Source: Dokdonella immobilis (GTDB taxonomy: Bacteria > Pseudomonadota > Gammaproteobacteria > Xanthomonadales > Rhodanobacteraceae). From it: DNA of 64,000 nucleotides. The stretch is from assembly GCF_900115085.1 (NCBI RefSeq), contig NZ_FOVF01000015.1, positions 29,420-93,419 on the forward strand. The letters run 5' to 3'. The notes beneath the pieces were generated by a model, which had not been told where the DNA came from, did no database searches, and worked only from the letters and a program-made list of their open reading frames with translations. This document shows, piece by piece, positions 34,102 through 41,738 of the stretch (position 1 is the first letter of the stretch; every line of letters starts with the position of its first letter). The position numbers and the translations under genes were made by a program.

Positions 34102-36584
34102 TAGTCGAATCCATCCGCGAAGATCGGCAACTCGGTTACTTCGACCGCGCCGATGTCGCAAGCGGGATTGCCGCCCGCTCCTCGGGAGGCACCGAGCGCA
34201 TCGAGCGATACGCCGAAGTTGCCCGCGTCGTTGCACGCACCGAGCGGGATCGCGTCGACGGCGGGACTCGCACTCGCCGGTGCGTAGTACGGCATGCCCG
34301 AGCGCGACATGCGGCCACCGAGCTGCGGATCGACGTTGAGCTGATTGGTCGAGGCATCGCCCGAGATGAAACAACTCGGCCCCGTATCGGCGATCAGGTT
34401 GTAGCCGAGACTGACCAGGCTCGAATTGACCTCGTACACCTCGCAGTCCGAGGGCTCGGTGCCGGCACTATTGCCGGACAACAGCAGTTGGCGCATGCGG
34501 TTCTCCTGGCCGCCAATCGTCATGCCGCCGGCATAACGCGTGAAGCCAGGCGGCGCCAGTGGGCCGGAGGCGTTGTCGACGATACTAAGGAAGCTCGCGT
34601 CGAAGACTCCGTACAACATCACCCCGCCGCCATCGCGGCTCAGGTTGCCGGCGATGGTTCCGTTGTTGAGGGTGATGCCGTCACTGATGTCGTATTGCGA
34701 GGACCCCAGCGCATAGAGCCCGCCGGCGCGCTTGCCATAGCCGCCACCGCTCACGGTCGTGGCATTGTCGACGATGGCGAATCGCTCGAGCCGGCTGCTG
34801 GCCGCATAGGGAATGGTGCGTGATCCGGCCGAGGTCGATCGGGTATCGAGATGGACGCCGCCGGCGACCGAATCGCGGGATGGCGGCAGCGATTCCACGT
34901 AGTTGTCCTTCACCACCACGTTGTAGAAGAGAGTCTTGCCGCCGACGATGCGCATGCCGCCGCCTTCCAGCTGCGCGTTCGAGTCCTGCGTGAATGGATC
35001 GTCGTTCAGGTCACCGCCGCTGAGCGTTGCGTTGAAGAGCGAGAATGCCAATGGATAGTTGACGTATATGCCGGTGGGGCCCGTGCTGCTGCGCCCGCGG
35101 ACCTCGAGCACGCGATCGAAGCCGCCGCCGACGATTCTCGTGTCGTCGGCATCGCCCATGCCCATCAGGGTCATCTGCAGCGGACTGTCGTGGCTGTTGC
35201 GCTTGATATCGAGATCGCCACCGTCCGCGTCGTCGGCCGTGTTGAAGGCACGATTGAGCGTGTAGGTGCCGGCCGGAAGGTTGGCGAACCAGCGTCCGCC
35301 GCTCGCGCTGGCTTCCATGGCCAACGCACGCAGGGTGCACACGTTGCCGTTGGCCTGGCAGACGCCATCGCCCGGGTTGAGATCCGGGAAATCGCTGAAC
35401 GAGTTGACCGTGACGTCGACGCGCTGCTCGTAGGCGCCGAGATCGCACGACGCGCTGCGCGACACGCCGCGTGCATCGGTGCTCAGGCAGGCCGAGAGCG
35501 GATTCGATGAGCTCGGGTTGCCGGCATCCAGCGCCGCACTGCCGGACAGCAGTGCGTGCGTAGGACGGCCCGATCCGGAATCGAACAGGGGCGAAATGCG
35601 CGCATCGCTGCTGGTCGGAATTCCCGCGAACGAGGCGAACGTGCAGTTGATGAGGCCGCCGATCATCGTGTACGAGCGCGCGCCGAGCTGGTTGCTGCCG
35701 GAACCGCCAGAGCAGTACAGGTCCGAAGGGCTGCCATTGCCGTTGACGTTCTCGATCAGCAGGCTGTTCGCGAAGTTCACGCCCGTGGTATTGCCCGCCA
35801 GCGCATATTGCACACCGCCGACACCGGCCGAGCGGTTGCGCGCGACCGTTGCATTGCGCATGCGGAACCAGCTCGTCGCGTAGAGACCGCCGGCGCTGAA
35901 GACAGCCGTGTTGCCACTCAGTGTGACGTTGTTGAGGACCGCTTCTACGCCAGCCGATTGTTGCAGGGCGACGCCGCCGCCGTAGTCGGCATTGTTGTGA
36001 TGGATCGAGACCTTGTCTAGCGTGAGGATGCCCGTACCCGAAGCATAGACAGCGCCGCCAATGCTGGCATTGCCGCCGCGCAGCACGCTGCGGTTGATGG
36101 TGAGCGTGGCATTGGTGTTCTTGCGTACGACGCCACCATTCTTGGAACTGCCACCAATGACGCTGCCGCCGATCACGGTGACATCGTTGAGGGTCAGCGA
36201 ACCGCCTGGGCGAACGTCGAAGGCGCGGTCGAAGGCAGGGCCGACGATGATGGTCTGCTCGGGGTTGGTGCCCTGGATGATGATCGGGCTGTTCACGTCG
36301 AGATCGCCCGAGGCGTTGCTGTCCTCATCGCTGCCGGCGAGGTTGGTCGGCGTGAAGACCGGGAAATTGTCGTACTGCAGGAGAACCAGCGTGTCGGTTC
36401 CCGAGCCGGCCGTGCAGGCGCCACCGGCTGAGGTGTCGGTGTTGGCCGCCTGGATTGCGTCGCGCAGATGGCAGGGATTGACCAGGCCGTCGGGTGCCAC
36501 GTTGATGGTAGCCGCTTGGACCCGGGTTGCCGTCGCCAGACATGCGAGGGCCAGCGCAGCAGTGCACAAGACACGTGTCTTCAT
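34101..36584 (-). CDS. Large secreted beta-helix protein with two CSLREA-like modules and C-terminal FADGFD
   Basis: An 827-residue exported protein. ATG 36584 is preferred to 36590 or 36599 by AGG spacing; the signal peptide ends near RVQA. Each half opens with a Cys-containing CSLREA-type motif (NPCHLRDAIQAANTD; VCTLRALAMEASASGG) and continues with beta-helix rungs such as NGGVVRKNTNATLTINRSVL. Choice-of-anchor-Q-type ends follow (THALLSGSAALDAGNP; CDLGAYEQ). The two halves look like an internal duplication. The last residues are LPIFADGFD. First of four consecutive secreted-protein genes here, though the intergenic gap to the next (123 bp) allows a separate promoter. Confidence 0.87.
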   Translation of the reverse strand: MKTRVLCTAALALACLATATRVQAATINVAPDGLVNPCHLRDAIQAANTDTSAGGACTAGSGTDTLVLLQYDNFPVFTPTNLAGSDEDSNASGDLDVNSPIIIQGTNPEQTIIVGPAFDRAFDVRPGGSLTLNDVTVIGGSVIGGSSKNGGVVRKNTNATLTINRSVLRGGNASIGGAVYASGTGILTLDKVSIHHNNADYGGGVALQQSAGVEAVLNNVTLSGNTAVFSAGGLYATSWFRMRNATVARNRSAGVGGVQYALAGNTTGVNFANSLLIENVNGNGSPSDLYCSGGSGSNQLGARSYTMIGGLINCTFASFAGIPTSSDARISPLFDSGSGRPTHALLSGSAALDAGNPSSSNPLSACLSTDARGVSRSASCDLGAYEQRVDVTVNSFSDFPDLNPGDGVCQANGNVCTLRALAMEASASGGRWFANLPAGTYTLNRAFNTADDADGGDLDIKRNSHDSPLQMTLMGMGDADDTRIVGGGFDRVLEVRGRSSTGPTGIYVNYPLAFSLFNATLSGGDLNDDPFTQDSNAQLEGGGMRIVGGKTLFYNVVVKDNYVESLPPSRDSVAGGVHLDTRSTSAGSRTIPYAASSRLERFAIVDNATTVSGGGYGKRAGGLYALGSSQYDISDGITLNNGTIAGNLSRDGGGVMLYGVFDASFLSIVDNASGPLAPPGFTRYAGGMTIGGQENRMRQLLLSGNSAGTEPSDCEVYEVNSSLVSLGYNLIADTGPSCFISGDASTNQLNVDPQLGGRMSRSGMPYYAPASASPAVDAIPLGACNDAGNFGVSLDALGASRGAGGNPACDIGAVEVTELPIFADGFD

Positions 36585-36707
36585 CGTCATTGTCCTCATC
36601 CCGCCACCGAGTCATGTGCCGACGCGAAGCGCCGGCGTCTTTCGGTTCAATGCGCAACGGCGCTCGAATCGAACACTGCAGCCTGGAGAAGGACCGTCAT
36701 CAGCGAC

Positions 36708-37781
36708 TCATGGCTCGCCGTCGAATCCATCGGCGAACAGGATGTCGAGGATCTCGTAGGCACCGAGCTCCGGTGCCGACTCGATGATGCGGGGTTTGCC
36801 GTCCAGATCGATGCTCGGCAGCGGAAACGGCGCGTTGCCCAGGTTGCGCAGCGGCGATGTGGGCAGCAGCCGGAAGTCCTCCGCCAGCGCGTCGAAGAAT
36901 TCGGGGTTTGGCACGTTCACTGTTCCGACTTCGGTGTCCGTGATGCCTGTGAGCACTTCGATGTTGTTGTAGTAGAGGTCTGCGGTGACCGCGGGATTCT
37001 GCAGGGAGAGATCTGCGCCGCTGTGGAACGCGAACAGGTTGTCGTAGATCACCGCATTCTGCTGACCGAGGAAACGCGCGCCGCCCGAGTCGCAACCTGA
37101 CGCGCCCAGAATGCAGGTATTCAGGGCCACCGTATTGCCACCGAAGATCACCGTGAGCGGGTCGCTGGCGAGGCTCTGGATCCAGAGCGCGCAATTGTCG
37201 TCCCCGCACTGGTTGAAGGCGAGCAGATTGCCGCGGACCACGATGCTGCCACCGCGCGTGGCAATCGCCAGTCCACCGGCTTCGGCCGTGCTGCGATTGC
37301 CGAGGAAGATCACGCGTTCGACAGTCACGCTGCCGGTGAAGCCGACAAAGAATGCTCCGGTTGGACCTTCGACCGACAAGCCGGCGCCACGCGAGGGGGC
37401 ATTGCCGTCCTCGATCGTCAGGTTCTTCACCGAGATGGCCCCGCTCCCCTGCGCGTACAGCCGCATGACCTGTCGCATGCCGGAGCCGCTCAAGACCGTC
37501 AGGCTCGCCTTGTCTACGCGAACGCCGCACCCGAACGTATAGCCCCCTTCGATCGAGAGGGCGTTGTCTTCGTTGGTCGAATACGAGAACGCGATGGATC
37601 CGGCTGCAGGCGCGTAGCTGCCGATGATGATTCGTATCGTGTCGGTTTCACCGTTCGATCCAGCGATCGCGAGCGCCTGTTGTATCGACGAGGTCGTGGC
37701 GGCGCAGAACACGGCCGCGGTCGCATTGCCTGCAGCAAGAATCAGAATCAACAAGCCGGCCTTCGACATCCCGATGCGCAT
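36708..37781 (-). CDS. Secreted beta-helix protein with C-terminal FADGFD, tandem paralogue A
   Basis: A 357-residue exported protein. The signal peptide is MSKAGLLILILAAGNATAA and the mature part starts VFCAATTSSIQQALAIAGSN. It is clearly homologous to the next gene upstream (37805-38887): both share a Cys near the start, the TI(R/K)I-G-(S/T)Y segment, SYST/AYST, VLSGS-x-xRQVM and LYYNN. It ends DILFADGFDGEP. The start at 37781 has GGAG seven bases upstream. A longer start at 37808 would overlap the neighbour's stop as ATGA, so coupling is possible either way. Confidence 0.85.
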   Translation of the reverse strand: MRIGMSKAGLLILILAAGNATAAVFCAATTSSIQQALAIAGSNGETDTIRIIIGSYAPAAGSIAFSYSTNEDNALSIEGGYTFGCGVRVDKASLTVLSGSGMRQVMRLYAQGSGAISVKNLTIEDGNAPSRGAGLSVEGPTGAFFVGFTGSVTVERVIFLGNRSTAEAGGLAIATRGGSIVVRGNLLAFNQCGDDNCALWIQSLASDPLTVIFGGNTVALNTCILGASGCDSGGARFLGQQNAVIYDNLFAFHSGADLSLQNPAVTADLYYNNIEVLTGITDTEVGTVNVPNPEFFDALAEDFRLLPTSPLRNLGNAPFPLPSIDLDGKPRIIESAPELGAYEILDILFADGFDGEP

Positions 37782-37804
37782 GCGCCTTCTCCGATTCGAC
37801 GGCG

Positions 37805-38887
37805 TCATTCGAAGAGATCGAACGCGTCAGCGAAAATGCGATCGCTGTTTTCGTAGGCGCCGATATCCACGCGGCTCTCGTTGATGCGCGGCTCGCCGGC
37901 CAGATCGATGGTCTCCAGGACGAACTGGTCGGTACCGGCGTTGCGCAACGGCGAGCCCAGCGTCGGCCGGAAATCGTCGTTGAGCAGGTCGACGAACTGC
38001 GGATTGGCAAAGGCGATGTTGCCGACGCTTGCGCTCGGCGCGGTACCGGTGATCGAGACGAGGTTGTTGTAGTAGAGATCGACGACGCCTCCGGAGAAAC
38101 TGAACAGATCGAGATCGCCGTTGCTGTTGGCCGCGAACACGTTGTTGTAGAAGACCGCGCTGGCCGAGCCGCCGAAACGCGCACCGGTCGCCGAGCAGGA
38201 GGACCCCGACGTGCACTGGTTGCCGACGATCGTGTTGTTGCCGAAAAACGCGCGCGTCGTCGCCGGCGAGGTTGCGTTGACCGTGGCGCTGACCGCACAG
38301 TTGCTCATGCTGCATCGATTGAGCAGGAACAGGTTGTTGCGGATGTTGACGATACCCTCGGAGTAGACTGCCAGGCCGCCGCCGAACTGCGTTCCGACAT
38401 TGCGTGCGACGATGACGCGATAGACGAGCACATTGCCGGTGAATCCACCGCCGCCGCCGACGGACAGGCCGGCGCCGGTCTGGGAGGAGAGACCGTCCTG
38501 AATGGTCAGGTTGGACACGCTCTGGCCGCCAATCGTGCCGGGGCTTCCCGACAGGTGCATGACCTGACGTGCATCGGAGCCGCTGAGGACGGTCGCGGCG
38601 GGGTCGTCCAGCTGCCGTACACACATCAGCGGCGGGTTGGAGACATATCCACCCGACACAATCAACGTGAAGTTCTGCGCGGTCGAATAGGCGAATGCCA
38701 CCGCGCCGCTATCGACGGTGTAGGTGCCTGTCTCGATCTTGATCGTATCGGCCTGATTGTTCGAGCCGGCCGTCATCAGGGCCTGTCGCAGCTGCGTGCT
38801 CGTGTTCACGCAGAATTCCGCGGCGTGAGCCCCGGAGACGAGAATTGCCAGGCCGGCAAGTGCGCTAGCCGTGCGAAGTCCTTTCAT
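37805..38887 (-). CDS. Secreted beta-helix protein with C-terminal FADAFD, tandem paralogue B
   Basis: A 360-residue exported protein with signal peptide (LRTASALAGLAILVSGAHAA) and GGGAG upstream of ATG 38887. The pattern EFCVNTSTQLRQALMTAGSN, then DTIKIETGTYTVDSG and VLSGSDARQVMHL, repeats in the neighbour at 36708-37781, so the two are tandem duplicates that have diverged. Short beta-helix rungs follow. The C-terminus DRIFADAFDLFE is the shared motif with Gly replaced by Ala. It ends within bases of the downstream gene, indicating one transcript. Confidence 0.87.
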   Translation of the reverse strand: MKGLRTASALAGLAILVSGAHAAEFCVNTSTQLRQALMTAGSNNQADTIKIETGTYTVDSGAVAFAYSTAQNFTLIVSGGYVSNPPLMCVRQLDDPAATVLSGSDARQVMHLSGSPGTIGGQSVSNLTIQDGLSSQTGAGLSVGGGGGFTGNVLVYRVIVARNVGTQFGGGLAVYSEGIVNIRNNLFLLNRCSMSNCAVSATVNATSPATTRAFFGNNTIVGNQCTSGSSCSATGARFGGSASAVFYNNVFAANSNGDLDLFSFSGGVVDLYYNNLVSITGTAPSASVGNIAFANPQFVDLLNDDFRPTLGSPLRNAGTDQFVLETIDLAGEPRINESRVDIGAYENSDRIFADAFDLFE

Positions 38888-38970
38888 TTTTCAGTCTCCC
38901 GAATCCGGATGGGCGGTTGAGGTTTGATGCGGCGGTGAGCGTGGGCAGGCAGGGCCCTGGCCGGCCACGC

Positions 38971-41490
38971 TCAGGGTTCGAAGTCGTCGGCAAAAATGCG
39001 GTCCGGAATGCCGGCCACGAATTCGTCCTGGACCAGCAGGCCACTGATGCCGCCGGCACCGGTGAGGAAGCTCGTCACCACGCTGCCGTCTTCGAGACTC
39101 GCGCGGACCACGCGGCCGCTCAATGCACCGCCGGTCCAGAAGGTCAGGCCGTCCGGATCGAGCTGGATTGCATAGAGACCGCCCGCATCGCTTTCGCCCA
39201 GACTCTCGCGCGTGTATTCGCGTAGCAATGCGCCGTTCTGATCGTAGCGATAGATCCGGTTCGTGCAGGTGACCATGAGGTCGCGATTGGGCAGCTGGCG
39301 CAGCGCGTAACACGGTTCCTCGAGGCCGCTCGCGAAATGCGGCATGGCCTGCCCGCTGCAGACGTCGAAGCGCCGCACGTCGGAATCCTCCGAGGTGTAG
39401 AACACGGTGCACTGGTCGGCATCGAGTTCGATCCAGTCGATGCCGCGTTCGCCGACCGGGACCTGCACGGTATCGAGAATGCGACCGTCCGCGGCGATGT
39501 ATCGCAGCAGCGCTACGTCGGCAGCGGTCGGAACGGCCTCCCCCACCCAGACATTGCCGAGCTTGTCGAACGCACAGGATTCGTCGTCGCCGATCAGGCC
39601 ACCGAGATCGGGATCCAGCACGGCACCGGCCGCGGACATCAGGACGGGTCCCTGGTTGACACTGAAACGCGTGCTCAGCACGTTGCCGTTCGGCGCACGA
39701 CAGAAGCCTGTGGCGACGGCACCGAACGTGTTCGGCATCAGGGTCGCCCAGCCATCGACCGCGCCGCCCGATGTCGTGTAGCGACGCACGAAGCTGATCT
39801 GCCCCGTCGGCGTCGCCAGATTGGTGCTCTTACCGATCAGCAGGTAGCGCACTCCTGGCGCGCTATCGTCGTCTTGGATCAGGCCCTCGGCCCGGGCCGA
39901 GAAGCGCCGGTTGTTGCCGAAGCTCGCGTTCTGCAGCGTGCTGGTATTTGAAGCATCGTCGGTCACGACCACGAATGCCTCATCAGCCTCGATCGAGGTA
40001 TCGCCCTTGATCGTGATCGCAATCTGCTGGCTCGTCACACCTGGCGCGAAAGTCACGTTCCCCAGCGCGTTGACGTAGTCGGCCGCATTGCCCCCCGCGG
40101 CAACGGTGACTGCGGTGCCTGGCGAAGTCGTGTAGCCGAAGCTGACGGTTTCCGCGGTCGCTGCCGACAATGTGGCAAGCATCTGCATCGTCTGGGATCC
40201 ACTGTTGCCTTCGGCGACCGCCGTGTCGGCCAGGGTCAACGTCGGCACGACGCGCAGGTCGGTCCGCGTCGGTGTCGGACGCAGCGCCCAACTGAGGGGG
40301 TAGTCGCTGAGTACGCGCTCGTGCACGGGCAGGTTCGGCGAAACCCGACTTGAATGGGTAGCGATCGCGATACTGGTATCGATGCCAGGCGCGTAACCGC
40401 CGACTACGCGTATGCGAGGCGTTACGCGGGACCACTGCACAGACCCACCGATATTGAAGCGATCGTGCTGCGCCGCGCCTGCGCCACCCACGTCGAGTAC
40501 GATCTCGCCACCATTGAATTGCACAGCGCCAAGTAGGTTGAGGACACCGAAGGGTCCGCCATCGGCGGCTTCAAGATCGAGCAACCCTGAATTCCGGAAT
40601 GGCCCGATGACCGTGCCGTTTCCGTTGAGGAACTTGCCTTGACTGATGGCCAACTCGGTGACACCCCCATCGAAGGTGCCATCGCGCAGACGAATCGAGG
40701 AGTTGAATCCGGCCTGGAAACCCGCTGGCGGATTGAGCAGCTTGAACGTGCCGTTGTGGATTTCGAACAATCCCGTCGAGAAGAACTGTCCGCCGCTGGC
40801 GCCGCTGCGTTCGATGCGCACGAGGCCCGGACCCTGATTGATCCAGCTGCCCTGGTTGTTGATCGCACCGGAGGTGGTGTAGCCGAACACGTAGTCGCCG
40901 AGCACGCTGGCCACTCCGCTGACAGCGTTGACGAACTGGCCGTTGAGGTCGAGGTCCAGGCGCACGCCGGCACCGCCGTTGAGAGTCGCAGTGCCGGCGT
41001 TGGTCACGCTGGCGCGACGGAATGTGTTCGTTCCGCTCAGGGAGAACGACGATCCTGTCGGCAATTGCAGGGAAAGCAGTGCGGGCGCCGGTCCACCCGG
41101 CGGCGGCAAGGCGCCGGACAAGGTCGCGGTGTCCAGGGTCAAGCTATTGGTGACCGTCAACTGACGGATATCGGTCTGGATTTCGACGACGCCAAGTTCC
41201 GCGCCGGGCGCGATTTCCAGATCGGCGACCGTGGTGAACTGGCTGTTGAGCAGGGCCGCGCCGGATGCCGAGGGAAGCACCGCTGTATCGGAAGGTCCCG
41301 GTGTACCCGCTGGCGTGCCGCTGCCCGAAGCGCAACCGTTCCAGTTGGAAGCGACATGCCAGGAACCGGCAGCGGACTGGTTCCACGTGCAGGTCGCGGC
41401 GTCCGACTGCTGGGCCAGCACAATGAGGAAGGCGCCCAGCAAAAACCTCGCCGATGCGCTTCGAGCAGGTGTAACGGAGTGGACAGGCAT
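38971..41490 (-). CDS. Secreted multidomain protein with Calx-beta domain and C-terminal FADDFEP
   Basis: An 839-residue exported protein; the signal peptide ends near LAQQSDA. The first ~350 residues are beta-solenoid-like (ATCTWNQSAAGSWHVASNWN at the mature start, as in autotransporter-type or 'G8-like' passenger modules). A Calx-beta domain spans ~residues 400-500 (LADTAVAEGNSGSQTMQMLA; TSIEADEAFVVV). The last ~300 residues are NHL/SMP-30-like propeller strands (GLIGDDESCAFDKLGNVWVG). The end is DRIFADDFEP. I chose ATG 41490 although no clear ribosome site precedes it; GTG 41589 is an alternative with GGAG too close. Confidence 0.82.
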   Translation of the reverse strand: MPVHSVTPARSASARFLLGAFLIVLAQQSDAATCTWNQSAAGSWHVASNWNGCASGSGTPAGTPGPSDTAVLPSASGAALLNSQFTTVADLEIAPGAELGVVEIQTDIRQLTVTNSLTLDTATLSGALPPPGGPAPALLSLQLPTGSSFSLSGTNTFRRASVTNAGTATLNGGAGVRLDLDLNGQFVNAVSGVASVLGDYVFGYTTSGAINNQGSWINQGPGLVRIERSGASGGQFFSTGLFEIHNGTFKLLNPPAGFQAGFNSSIRLRDGTFDGGVTELAISQGKFLNGNGTVIGPFRNSGLLDLEAADGGPFGVLNLLGAVQFNGGEIVLDVGGAGAAQHDRFNIGGSVQWSRVTPRIRVVGGYAPGIDTSIAIATHSSRVSPNLPVHERVLSDYPLSWALRPTPTRTDLRVVPTLTLADTAVAEGNSGSQTMQMLATLSAATAETVSFGYTTSPGTAVTVAAGGNAADYVNALGNVTFAPGVTSQQIAITIKGDTSIEADEAFVVVTDDASNTSTLQNASFGNNRRFSARAEGLIQDDDSAPGVRYLLIGKSTNLATPTGQISFVRRYTTSGGAVDGWATLMPNTFGAVATGFCRAPNGNVLSTRFSVNQGPVLMSAAGAVLDPDLGGLIGDDESCAFDKLGNVWVGEAVPTAADVALLRYIAADGRILDTVQVPVGERGIDWIELDADQCTVFYTSEDSDVRRFDVCSGQAMPHFASGLEEPCYALRQLPNRDLMVTCTNRIYRYDQNGALLREYTRESLGESDAGGLYAIQLDPDGLTFWTGGALSGRVVRASLEDGSVVTSFLTGAGGISGLLVQDEFVAGIPDRIFADDFEP

Positions 41491-41738
41491 CGCAGGAATT
41501 CCAGGAGGTTTCCTGTACCAATGCCGATCGATGCCCGATTCAAACAGGCCATCGAGAACCTGTTTCGTCTTGGCCTTGTTCGCAGACACGCACTCCAGGG
41601 TGTGGGCATATCGCTGTCAGGTGGCGTACGACCGTACACCGGCGCCGGTACTTCGTGGCCGGTTCGAGTGCAATGAAACTCGCAGTGCGTGCCGCGCTCC
41701 AGCTCGCTATGGCTATCCCACCGCGCAGGGGGGCACGC

